From assembly GCA_033002965.1 (NCBI GenBank), contig JAURVB010006464.1, positions 1 to 64,000 on the forward strand: 64,000 bases of DNA, written 5' to 3'. This DNA is from Piper betle. Its lineage: Eukaryota > Streptophyta > Magnoliopsida > Piperales > Piperaceae. A model generated the notes under the pieces. The model was given only the letters and a program-made list of their open reading frames with translations. It had not been told where the DNA came from and did no database searches. Positions 47,334-58,223 of this stretch are shown here, piece by piece. Within the stretch, counting starts at the first letter, position 1, and every line of letters starts with the position of its first letter. Made by a program: the position numbers and the translations under genes.

Positions 47334-50209
47334 TGTAAAAACCTAGAAAATAATAATAATAATAATAATAATATATAATAATAATAATGACGTTCGACGT
47401 AGTGGGATCGAACGTGGGGAAATATTCGTTAGCTGGATAAGTATGAATTACCCGGTTAATTGAAAAGTAATTTTTAATTGGATAATTCTAGTTGAATTGG
47501 TCGAGTCGACTACATTATTTATCCAATTAACCATTTAAGTGAACCATACCATGTACCCATTTAACAGGTTAAGTGAAATGGTTAAGTGGACCATGTTGAT
47601 TACCCAATTACCCGGTTAAAGGAATTATGGTGAAAGGGTGCTTCCACGTACCCTAGCCGTCATTTTATTCAATATAAAAGGAAAAGGGAGGGGTGTCATC
47701 TACATTTTTCCTCCTTAGACAGACACCGGATTTCCTCCTTCGCTCCGGTAATTTTCTTTCCTTTCTTTTCTTTTGTTGCATGCATACACATGTTGCATAA
47801 ATCATAAACATGATAAGCATAAGAATTAAATGAGAAATCAACAAGGGAAGAAGAAAACCAGGAGGACGTCCTGCTATTTTCCAGCAGCAACCACGCCATG
47901 TTTCCTTCCATGGTGCGGGGGTTGACGTGCTGGAGGTGGGCATTGCTCCCGACGGTGATGCTGGCTGGATGGAGTCACCTTGGAGGGCCAAAACAGACCG
48001 TCGAGGAGGCACGCAGGTCTGAAATCCGAGGGGAGAACAGGTCGGTATTGCCATGGGTGGTGTTGCTGGTCAGACGTGGATCCGCCATGGAAAGTGCAGA
48101 CTGGTTGTCACCTGGGGTGGTGCTGGTTGTCACCTTGATGGGGCAGGACATGGTCGCCATGGCTGCTGGTCGGCCACCATTAATGGTGAAATTAAGGTCC
48201 CCATATAGGGTGTAGTCCGAGTTTCATGAGATAGCAGTGGATAGAGATTGGATCTTTGGGATTTTTCCAATCGGATCAGTGGGGTAGATAGAAGATGGGG
48301 TCTGAAATTGGGTGGAAGGAAAAGAAGACATGCTGGTCGGGTGCTGTTTATGTAGCCGACTAGAGTAGTCGTCATGGGTCTGGTCGGGTGCTGTTTATGT
48401 GGCCGACTAGGGTAGACGCCATGGGTCATGGGCTGATTATGTGACCGACATGGAGTCACCATGGTCAGGTCACGGTTGCTGATTGGGTGGCCGGAATGGG
48501 GTCGCCAAGGACTGGTTGAGGGTTGCCATGTGGTGGCCAAGTTGGAGACGCCATGGCAGTAAATGGAGGCCGCCACGTTACTGGTTGGTCACCATGCATG
48601 ATGAAAATACCGGCTTTCACGGGTTGACTACAATAAAGCTGGGAGCTTTGGGGTCGTTAAATGAATTGTTAAAGTAGAATGGCAACCAGGTAAATATGGG
48701 AAAAATCGATGCGGTTGAGTTAGAATATAAGGTAAATACAAAAGAATTAAGTATGGGACATGTTAATAATTAAATTATCAATTAGATAATAGGGATTTGG
48801 ATGGGGATAATTAATAATTAATTATCATTAGAATTGCTGAAAATTTAATAAGAAATGAAGACTAACATGAACTAATTACATCATTTAAAATTGATAGTAT
48901 ATTAGTCATGTAAGTTGCATGTAGGTTCATGCAAAATAAAATTATACTAATGTATAATTTTATGCCCTCATTCAGATTAGGGTTCACGGGTCACAGTCAA
49001 ACGAAATCACAAGTCAGGTACGTATAATAGGTAGAACATCGTATTTTCCTTGTTGATAGCCTTGGTCGGCCTGAGCCCAGATTCAACCACCATGCACCGA
49101 GTGCAACCAGGGTCAAAGAATTGATTCAGTCCGACACTGGGTCGTATTATGTGCGTAAAGTTTGTAATGCATTAACATTGTTTTGGAGTAGTGATAGCCA
49201 CCCCATAAAAAGGCTACGGCCGGGGTGAGCAAGGCACAACGATTCCTCTATCGCACTGGAGTGGAGTGATAGCCTCCCCATAAAAAGGCTACGGCCGGGG
49301 TGTGTGAGGCACTGGCACTAGAGTTGGCAGTGAGAGCTTCCCCACAAACGGGGCATAGCAATCACCTGAGTTCAGTGATAGCCTCCCCATAAAAAGGCTA
49401 CGGCTGGGGTGTGCAAGGCACTGGCACTGAAGTGCAGTGATAGCCTCCCCATAAAAAGGCTACGGCCAGGGTGTGCGAGGCACTGGCACTAGAGTTGGCA
49501 GTGAGAGCTTCCCCACAAACGGGGCATAGCAATCACCTGAGTGCAGTAATAGCCTCCCCATAAAAAGGCTACGGCCGGGGTGTGCAAGGCACTGCACTGG
49601 AGTGCAGTGATAGCCTCCCCATAAAAAGGCTACGGCCGGGGTGTGCGAGGCACTGGCACTAGAATTGGTAGTGAGAGCTTCCCCACAAACGGGGCGTAAC
49701 AATCACCTGAGTGCAATGATAGCTTCCCCACAAAAAGGCTACGGCCGGGGTGTGTGAGGCACTGGCACTGGAGACGGTAGTGGTAGCCTCCCCACAAAAG
49801 GGCTACGGTCGGGGTGTGCAGATCACAGCGGATACCTCCTCCGCATTGTTTTGGAGTATAGCGGAATCACTCCACCACATATTAAAATAAACATAAGGAA
49901 ATAGTGGAATGTACTTGTTTTGTTTTATCTATTATACTACTTAGTGTTGTAATCACTAACGCGGAATTGCCTCAGCAGGTGTGCAGATACGAAATTAGGT
50001 GATTAACAACTAGGGCATGGAGCAAAATAAATATGAGGACTCCTTTTTTTATTTATTTGAGAAATAAGTGTGGCTACTTGGAAACGGTCTAAGACTGTGG
50101 GATCTTTATATATGTTTTTGTTAAAAAAATGTTAGACATATTTGTTTAATTGTGAGTAACACTTGGCCAGCTAGGCCCACAATGTTGTGACAAATGGTGG
50201 GTCGTTACA
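47334..50209 (+). repeat. Solo LTR (family D, 2.9 kb) with target duplication GTTGG
   Basis: It starts TGTAAAAACC and ends GGGTCGTTACA. Exact GTTGG duplications lie at 47329-47333 and 50210-50214. The last 120 bp match the minus-strand LTRs at 60665 and 62622 (GGCCAGCTAGGCCCACAAT, CTAAGACTGTGGGAT). An (ATA)n run follows the start, a GC-rich block lies at about 47870-48620, and a hairpin-rich tandem array lies at 49191-49822. Open frames inside have no recognisable domain. Confidence 0.93.
49191..49822. repeat. Higher-order tandem array with hairpin-forming subunits
   Basis: Eight subunits carry TAGCCTCCCCATAAAAAGGC or a close variant and three carry CTTCCCCACAAACGGGGC. They are arranged as a roughly 170-bp higher-order unit (copies start near 49270, 49441 and 49609). 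TAGCC pairs with GGCTA across a 12-nt loop in the first type; CCCC pairs with GGGG across ACAAAC in the second. Confidence 0.9.
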
Positions 50210-50214
50210 GTTGG

Positions 50215-50847
50215 TTTCATCGTTGAAGCCCCCGAGGCAAGGAATGCTTCTTGGGAAACCATGGATTCATGACCACCGATGCGTGTCAACTTTGTGGCAC
50301 CAATGCATTAAAGCCACACCAAGTAAAGGAGATCAAATCCGAGTTCGGGTGGCACCAATGCATTAAAGCTACACCAAGTAAAGGAGGTCAAATCCAAGTT
50401 CGGGGGCTCAAAACACATTCACTCTTGAGGAAACGTACTTTGTGGAAGCCACATTCTTCGTGAAGGGAAATGTCCTGAAGTTACTTGAGAACAACCATAT
50501 AATCATGTCTATCTTGCTAAAATTGATTTGTCAGACTTCATTAAATTGATAGCTAATTATCCATTTCCAATACCTCTAAAGTAGCAAAGTTACACAATTT
50601 GTCAGTAATATCGGAACCAGCAATTTCACTGCGGCTAAAAGCTTCATTAGTACCTCTTAAGCTCACAGTGCATTTAAGACAACCATATCAAAGAATTAAA
50701 GAAATACCACCTCTCCAAGAAATGCAAAGTCAATAAGAGAAAGATCACATTGTAACTGAGGATGCCACCATGGTATTAGGACAATGGGAGATGCCAGTGA
50801 TGAACTTTTATGAAAAGGAAGTAAATACACTTCATGCCCTGTCATGT
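50215..50847 (+). pseudogene. Tat-lineage gypsy protease remnant
   Basis: The frame LLGKPWIHDHRCVSTLWHQC followed by IKATPSKGDQIRVR resembles the end of the retropepsin in Tat-type elements (LGRPWIH..AVPSTLHQ..KF). A 55-bp tandem duplication (50295-50349 and 50350-50404) shifts the frame. LEETYFVEATFFVKGN and further broken sequence follow up to the LTR at 50848. The Tat elements continue beyond that LTR with pol, consistent with one original element. Confidence 0.65.
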
Positions 50848-53800
50848 TGTAAAACTCGGGTTTTTTGCCTGATGGTTTTAATTTCGGTTTGGTCGTGATC
50901 TGGATCGAGTTGCTTAATCAGCTATTTTGCCACTCATTTATATATGGTATCTAGGTATGTATGAGTTGCCCGGCCTTATCCTCCTTCAGCGCTCGGTATG
51001 CCTGTTTGGATGTGGCACACCTAGTATTTTGTTAATGTTCATGTTTGGTCCAATTTAATCGTATATAGTTAGATGTTACGACCGTGTCCCTCTCGTGTCT
51101 TTTGTGTGTTTAATAACCTTTCGGACCATCCTAACCCCCTTTTGGGACCTGCAGTGCAATTTCTGAGGTGGACCCGATCACTTTAGGGTTAAACCCTAAG
51201 TTTTGGGGTTTGGAGATAACCCAACCCATACCACTTTTAGTTAACCCAACCCACACATCTATAGGTATGACACCCATACCCCTATAGGTATGGCACCCAT
51301 ACCCCTATAGGTATGGCACCCATACCCCTATAGGTATGGCACCTATATGTCTATGGGTATGGCACCCATACCTCTATAGGTATGGTACCCATACCTCTAT
51401 GACATCACCTAGTCAACCCATTCCTCTTTAGGTATGGTACCCATACCTGCGACATCACTAAACCAACCAACCTTCTTCTATAAAATCCACTCATTCCCTC
51501 ACCTTTTCACCATTTCTCCTTCCCTCCTCACCTCCAAACACTTTCTTCTACTCTCATTGACCTTCTTTTTCCTCCTTGGAGCTCCTCCACGTTCCTAGTA
51601 TCATTGGGTGGTAGGCTTTGAGGTTGCATGCCTCAAAAGACCTCCCTTTGGTCTTCACTCGTTAGCATCTGGTTTGGGCTGCCACTTTTTCTCATCTATT
51701 GATGTGTATTGCTTATATGATTCCATGAATTTATTTTTAGAACATTTTTAGCATGTATATCTAAATGTTAGGAAAATTTTAAGTACACAATCATCTTATT
51801 TGGAATTGTAAATAAATAGATATGATTTTTACAATGCATGTAGGTCACTAATATGCATCATTTCAGTATAAAAATCATATCTTGACATTCTGATGCTCTA
51901 TTTGCAGGATTAATATTTTTTGAACTCACAACATATAGATCTACACTTTTGTTCTTGGTATTTTACCTTCTATGCCTTATAATTTTCATATATAGGGGTA
52001 AAAACTGAGGAAAGGTGGCGACTTGGACCGTGATAGTGTTATAAGCTTTTTCTCCAATTTTTCCTCTCTGACCTTGTAGGATCTTTTAATGAAAAACATG
52101 CTATATTTTCATGGTACTTTTATGAGTTCTTGGTAAAATTTTAATCCTAATATAACCACTAAATAATCATGAACATAACCCATAAGTATGCCTTGTACTT
52201 CTTGTGTGTTTATAATTATGAGCATAATCTGTGATTGTGTGGTATTTTAAGCCACCAATTTTAAACTAATAAAATCTTATAAAATTATATGATACGTTAA
52301 TAATTTTCTACTTTAAATATGAAAATTTTGAGAATGGTTAAAAATCTTCTAGATGTGTTTACTAGGATTGTGTAAAGATACTGGGTGAAAATCCTTGTTT
52401 TTCACTCCAATTGTAAATTACCTTAAAATAGGTTAACAGTGTTGGATTTCATTAAAACTTAGTCCACTCCTTACCCTGTGTCTTAGTAGCACCGTGACTA
52501 ATTTTGGGTCCATTTGGGTAGCTTCCCAGTTTTATTTTAAATATGTTATGGTCCAGATAGCTCCAAAAGCAGCCCATCCAGTGACCCAACTTATAAAATC
52601 CACCTAGTCTCATTTACAAAGTAAATTTGGCCTATCTCTTACTGAGATCAAGCTAATGTATTGGCTAACTAGCTCCACTAACCCAACCCCATTTGGAGTC
52701 CTCTAGCCCATGAACCAATAAGTTACAAAATCGGTGCACAGCACAAGAATACTGCTCTGGCCCTTAGGGCCATGCTTTATGGGCATTGTTCCCATTGATT
52801 GGCCTATGGGCGAGACATGGTGGAATTTACCTACTAAACTTAGAGTGTAAAGAACAACCTAGACAAATTTCAGCCCATTTGGACATTGTTAAGCCCATTC
52901 AAAAAATCATCTAGTAAGCCCATTCGATTAAAAACACTAGAATTGATTAAAACCCACTAAACATGAAAACAAAACCATAATTAAGTTACCTAATAAGGAT
53001 TAATACTTTACTTAATACCTAGTTAATAAAATTAAGTGATGTTAAGTGTTGAGCTTGTGTGGAGGCTTTGCCTCGTTTTGCATGCCGATGTGACCCGATT
53101 CTTATTCGGTTCCATCTTCATGCTAGGTATCATGGGTGAGCTCACCGACTAGAATACAAAGCTCTACTCATCTAGGTCTATAGGACTCTCTTGCTTTACA
53201 TTTATGTTTGGCTCTTGAGTGGCACATTTAATCATATTTTAAACAATAGGACAGTGTCAGCGGCACTTTTATTGGATGCCTCCGATACCGGGTCATTTAG
53301 TCGCATTTTATCGTATGTTTAATAAGACTACAAGGATGAGATCTCATGTTGGTTTTTAAATTGAAGCTCCAAAAATGTATGATACAAGCCTCATCCCTAA
53401 GCCTATTATATAAATACACACATTTTTACAGATTTCACGAATAAGAGATTGAGTGGTATGGAGATATGAAAATTGCACTAGTACCCCTTCTACCCTTAAG
53501 TAGTGTAATGTATGTAGGGTACTGCAAATGCAACGCATTTCCAAAAATTGTGGCACATTGGTTCCGAGCCACATGGGTACTATGGCGGGTGATATATGGA
53601 AGATGTGAGGGCGTAAGCGATATATGTATGTTTATATGTTTGTAAGATGCCTCTTTGTAGGCAATTATAGTATGATATGTGGCCGCATTGGCCTTCGCTT
53701 ACCACCCTATATAATTCTAAAAGTTTCTACAACTTTTTCGTGGGTGTTTAGAGACCCATTTGCTAGTAGTGCTATATTCTTAGTCTCTACGGGACCAATA

Positions 53801-54302
53801 ATCAATTTTTGATTACCGACATTTTTCTCTAATATATGTAGGTGTTTAGTCTTGTTGACTGGCATAGGCAGATGGATCAAACGGCTCATGGAAGGGGATT
53901 TTGTATTGTATTTATGTTAATTAACGAGTTGATATGAAATTGGGATGTAGCATGTTACTAGAATAAGCCTTGAAGTTGTATGAACTTCTATGTTTCGAGA
54001 TAAGTCAATTGATTGTTGTTGTGCACGTGTGCTTTATATATATTACATTATCATTGTAGTGCAGATACACTTTGGGGCACTCTAACTAACTTCTGCAAGG
54101 TATAAACATCAAAGTTCTGGAACACGATGAGGAGCTTACCAGGTACGCGAAATATATGTAGCTATGTGAGTGTGTGATAAAGAAACATGGGTAGGAGGAG
54201 CATACAGTTCTCACTGCTAGAAGACCCATGTGAAGTCCTGGTGTTAGGGTTTGATGCCCTTGCATTCGATGATGTTGTGTTTAATTATTTGATTTTCTTG
54301 CA
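50848..54302 (+). repeat. Long LTR inserted in the Tat element (right edge uncertain)
   Basis: It starts TGTAAAACTC. The 3' half follows subfamily C (GGGTCATTTAG, TTTAATAAGACTACAAGGATG and CACACATTTTTACAGATTTCACG match 31920-32080). The right edge may be 54302, where CATGT (54303-54307) repeats the left flank 50843-50847. The end CTTGCA is atypical, however, and the LTR could already end near 54085. A 23-bp hairpin array lies at 51248-51408. No genes inside. Confidence 0.7.
51248..51408. repeat. 23-bp minisatellite with self-complementary units
   Basis: About six units of CACCCATACCCCTATAGGTA plus TGG, starting at 51271, 51294, 51317, 51340, 51363 and 51386. Each junction forms GGTATGG-CAC-CCATACC (for example 51287-51303), and the unit centre CCTATAGG is itself palindromic. 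Confidence 0.93.
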
Positions 54303-54307
54303 CATGT

Positions 54308-54663
54308 TGGGTATATGGAACAGGTAACCATGACCCTTGTTTAAATTCTCTGCATTCATCCATTTATAAGAAATTAAGAAATGTAACAAATCACTTAAAC
54401 TAAGTAGTAAGAAAAGGTTCATGTCACAACATGCAACCTCAAGACTGTAGCCAAGGTGTGCCTCTTCTACAGTTAAGAGTGATCATTAGCATTTTCAAAA
54501 GTCACCACTCATAGTCATAGGGGAGGTTTTGCCTCTATTGTAGCTAGGGGTAATCATATAGAATCCTTAAGTTTAAGAGTCTCTCTATGCTAGTATGAAT
54601 CAGCATGCATATGTGATGAAACCTTATAAGGTTTCCGTCTTAAACCTCATCGAGGGTTGAGAT
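54308..54663. other. Non-coding stretch of the Tat element region
   Basis: Between the LTR and the next coding remnant I see no gene. Two short related phrases about AGGTGTGCCTCTTCTACAG and AGGTTTTGCCTCTATTGTAG occur near 54453 and 54523, a weak tandem relation. Confidence 0.5.
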
Positions 54664-55056
54664 TTGCTTCTGCAAATTTTGTACGAGACTAGTCCAATGA
54701 ATAGTTTTCTAAATTACAACATTGCACTTTGGCCCGCCCTTGGACCAAAAAATGGGGTTTTACACATTTACTTGGAAGAAGGAGAATGCAATTCATTTGA
54801 CCAGTTTGAGATCATAACCTTCGAACCAGAAGATTTAATAGCATTGGAATCATTCCCTTATTGCATATCAAGTGAAAATGAAGGATCAATGCAACCATGG
54901 TTTGTGGGAGTAATATCACATGAAGAGGGACTACATGATAAGGAGATACAACAAGCACCAAGTCTTTTTGAGGATGGAGTTACTCTAGCAGGAGAGCGAC
55001 TTGTGAAAATTAATTTTGGAACTTATCAAGGGCCCCGTCCAACTTTCTTGGGTTAG
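54664..55056 (+). pseudogene. Tat-lineage segment between protease and RT
   Basis: A 130-codon open stretch ends in RLVKINFGTYQGPRPTFLG, which matches the conserved box (INLGT...PRPxF) ahead of the RT in Tat-type Ty3/gypsy polyproteins. The earlier part is acidic (EEGECNSFDQFEIITFEPED). It directly precedes RT sequence after a stop at 55054-55056. It has no enzymatic role of its own that I know of. Confidence 0.7.
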
Positions 55057-55139
55057 GCTTAAAAGAAATGGAGAAGTGACACCTCATTTAGTTACTTAGA
55101 AGTTACAAAAACTATTGTGCATGGTCCTATGATGTGATG

Positions 55140-56168
55140 CCAGGTTGTCAACTGAGGTTGCAATACACCACCTTGTAGTCAAGCCAGGTGTACATCCAGA
55201 TGTTCAAGTTAGAAGGAAGTTTAGTCCACTGATCGATGGCATGATTGCAACATAGATAGAGAAGTTGAAAAAATAAACTTTATTCATGAAGTCAAGTACT
55301 CGGAATTGTTAGCGAACATTGTCCCGGTAAAGGAGAGGAATGACCATATGAGGATTTGTGTATACTTCCAAGATCTCAACAAAGCGTGTCCCAAAGTTGC
55401 ATTTCCTTTACTGATCCCCAATATTTTATTTGATAATGTAGTTGGTTACCAGATATTTTCTTTCATGGATGGATTTAGTGGCTACAATCAGATTCACGTG
55501 GCAGCTGAAGATGAAAAAAGATAGCTTTCTATGTGCCTGTTAGAATCTATTGTTATACAGTAATGTCATTTAGTTTGAAGAATGCAAGGACTACCTACCA
55601 ATGGGTGATGCAATATATTTTTTGGACATGATACATGTGGAAATGGAGGATTATGTTGACATCATAATTGTGAAGTCAAAAGTAAGCTGAAGAAGTGATA
55701 CATGGTGTTACGGAGGGTACTTCACCGATGTAGTGTCAATAACTTGAAGATAAATCCACAAAAATATACTTTTGGTGTTTCGGCAGGGCAATTTGTCGGA
55801 GTTTTGGTGCACGAATGAGGAATCCAAGTTGACCCTTCTAAAATTCAAGCTATTAGAGATATGAGTCCACCTACATCCTTGCATCAATTGCAAATTTTCC
55901 TAGGAAAGATCAATTACATTCAAAGGTTTATCCCAAACTTGTGTTCAAAGATTTTGTTGCTTACTCAATTGTTGAAGAAAGGCAGCAAGTCTGAGTAGGG
56001 TGAAGCATGTAAATGAGCCTTTGAGGAGATAAAGACAGGGTTGCTAAAGCCTCCAACTTTACTTGCCCTAGTGCCCGATAGACCATTCATCCTATATATT
56101 TCTCACACAGAGGCAATACTCGCAGCAATCTTAGCCTAGGCTGACAACCTTGGGAGAGAATGACAAGT
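55140..56168 (+). pseudogene. Tat-lineage reverse transcriptase, decayed
   Basis: In order: HHLVVKPGVHPDVQVRRKFS (55171), then LANIVPVKERNDHMRICVYF, QDLNKACPK and SFMDGFSGYNQIHVAAEDEK (55306-55524). Frame-broken FGLKNA-like sequence follows. The catalytic box reads YVDIIIVKSK at 55652-55681 where the family has YVDD, so the second Asp is lost. NPQKYTFGVSAGQFVGVLVH and KAINYIQRFIPNLCS-like parts follow in further frames. Stops are frequent. It ends in RNase H start sequence at the TRIM insertion. Confidence 0.88.
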
Positions 56169-56173
56169 CTATT

Positions 56174-57449
56174 TGTAATGACCTAGCCCAAAGTGCCATG
56201 TAATGGGCTAAGTCATTTCTTTAAAATGGGTACCCGGAAGTTAAAGATCTATAGTCCATTTCCACTTATAAACAAGATCTTCTCCCAGTAGGTATTAGAT
56301 GTGGGACTAAGTTGAGGGATCTCACAATCCACCCACCTTAGGAAATTTCGTCCCCGAAATGCCTATTCTTGGCCCGTTGCTAGCCCCAACCCACGTCCTT
56401 TTTGGCCCGTGACCGGCAGCCTAGCCAACGTTTCTAGTCTTGACCCGTTGCTAACCCCAACCCACGACCTTTTTTTGGCCCGTGACTGGCAGCCTAGCCA
56501 ACGTCCCTAGTCCATCCCACCATCTAACACGGAACCAGGTCGGCTCTGATACCATTTGTAACGACCCAGCCCAAAGTGCAACGTAATGGGCTAAGTCATT
56601 TCTTTAAAATGGGTACCCCGGAAGTTAAAGATCTATAGTCCATTCCCACTTATAAACAGGATCTTCTCCAGTAGGTATTAGATGTGGGACTAAGTTGAGG
56701 GATCTCACAATCCACCCACCTTAGGAAATTTCGTCCCAGAAATGCCTATTCTTGGCCCGTTGCTAGCCCAGCCCACGTCCTTTTTGGGGTTAGCAACGGG
56801 CCAAGACTAGAAACGTTGGCTAGGCTGCCGGTCACGGGCCAAAAAGGACGTGGGTTGGGGCTAGCAACGGGCCAAGAATAGGCATTTCGGGGACGAAATT
56901 TCCTAAGGTGGGTGGATTGTGAGATCCCTCAACTTAGTCCCACATCTAATACCTACTGGGAGAAGATCCTGTTTATAAGTGGGAATGGACTATAGATCTT
57001 TAAATTCCAGGGTACCCATTTTAAAGAAATGACTTAGCCCATTACGTTGCACTTTGGGCTGGGTCGTTACAAATGGTATCAGAGCCGACCTGGTTCCGTG
57101 TTAGATGGTGGGATGGACTAGGGACGTTGGCTAGGCTGCCAGTCACGGGCCAAAAAAGGTCGTGGGTTGGGGTTAGCAACGGGTCAAGACTAGAAACGTT
57201 GGCTAGGCTGCGTCCACGGGCCAAAGGACGTGGGTTGGGGCTAGCAACGGGCCAAGAATAGGCATTTCGAGGACGAAATTTCCTAAGGTGGGTGGATTGT
57301 GAGATCCCTCAACTTAGTCCCACATCTAATACCTACTGGGGAAGATCTTGTTTATAAGTGGAAATGGACTATAGATCTTTAACTTCCGGGTACCCATTTT
57401 AAAGAAATGACTTAGCCCATTACGTTGCACTTTGGGTTGGGTCGTTACA
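56174..57449. mobile_element. Palindromic complex of four TRIM LTRs
   Basis: Two LTRs in reverse orientation (56174-56326, 56557-56709) are followed by two forward LTRs (56918-57071, 57298-57449). Each pair has its interior: reverse primer site at 56543-56554, forward primer site TGGTATCAGAGC at 57074-57085. Partial interiors also face the centre. The arms 56174-56786 and 56841-57449 are complementary with a spacer of about 55 bp. The outer flanks CTATT (56169-56173) and GTATT (57450-57454) look like one target duplication with one mismatch. The family is that of the TRIM at 3203-3736. Confidence 0.95.
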
Positions 57450-57454
57450 GTATT

Positions 57455-57836
57455 ACTTAAGTAGAGCTATGAGTTCAATTGAACAGATGTACACAAAGAT
57501 TGAGAAGGCATTTTTAGCCCTAGTGTTTGCTTCGCAAAAGTTGCGACACTACTTTCTTACATGTGAAGTGCATTTAGCATTATTTGACAACCACGTTCGG
57601 TACTTGCTCTAACAACCGGCCTTGTCGGGAAGAGCAGCAAGATGGCTTTGGAAGTTAATGGATTTTGACATCAAGTGTGTTACACAAAAAGTAGTGAAAG
57701 GTCAAGTAATTGCCGAGCTACTCGTCAACCATTCAGCTCAACCATCAAAAAAGAAAGAAGAAGAACAAGTCCATTTCAACATAGATGAGGAACTAGTAAA
57801 GTGGGCTTTGTATTTCATGGAGCAGCTGTTGGAATG
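57455..57836 (+). pseudogene. Tat-lineage RNase H
   Basis: The frame reads YYLSRAMSSIEQMYTKIEKA, then FLALVFASQKLRHYF and, after a stop at 57611-57613, PALSGRAARWLWKLMDFDIK with VKGQVIAELLVNH. This is the C-terminal half of the pol RNase H of Tat-type elements. The first half lies before the TRIM complex. It is followed directly by a second RNase H. Confidence 0.85.
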
Positions 57837-58223
57837 ACAGGAGGAGCAAGACTCACCGGAGGAGCTGGAATTGTCCTAGTAGAACCTTCAGGGAAGATAC
57901 ATTTACACGCTTACAATTTAGCATATTTTTTCACCAACAATAGCACAAAATATGAAGCAATGTTGCTTGTAAAAGATTTGAAAGTGGAATACTTGCTAAT
58001 TCAAGGTGACTCATTATTTGTATTCCAACAAGCTGATGGGAATTTTGAAGTTAAGGAAGCACACTTGGTAGTAAGTAAGATGTGTTTGATGCAACTATTG
58101 AAGAACTTCAAAAAAGTAGTGTTTGAACATATTCTTCACTCTACAAATCGCATGGCAGATTCACTTGCCATATTGGGATCAAGATTTATTGCTGAAGGAG
58201 AAGTCATAGGGCCATTGATCTAG
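57801..58223 (+). pseudogene. Second, archaeal-type RNase H of the Tat lineage
   Basis: One open frame of about 140 codons has VFHGAAVGMTGGARLTGGAG then IVLVEPSGKIHLHAYNL (Asp of the usual FDGS box replaced by His). It continues with FTNNSTKYEAMLLVKDLKVE (the catalytic Glu of the EYEA box kept), LIQGDSLFVFQQADGNFEVK (Asp kept) and LHSTNRMADSLA (last Asp kept). A second RNase H between pol RNase H and integrase is specific to the Tat branch of Ty3/gypsy. It overlaps the end of the preceding RNase H frame. Confidence 0.88.

Noticed and set aside
50210..50221. Degenerate primer binding site after the LTR at 47334-50209
   Set aside because: The start GTTGG equals the sequence before the LTR at 47329-47333, so it is a target duplication and the LTR is solo.
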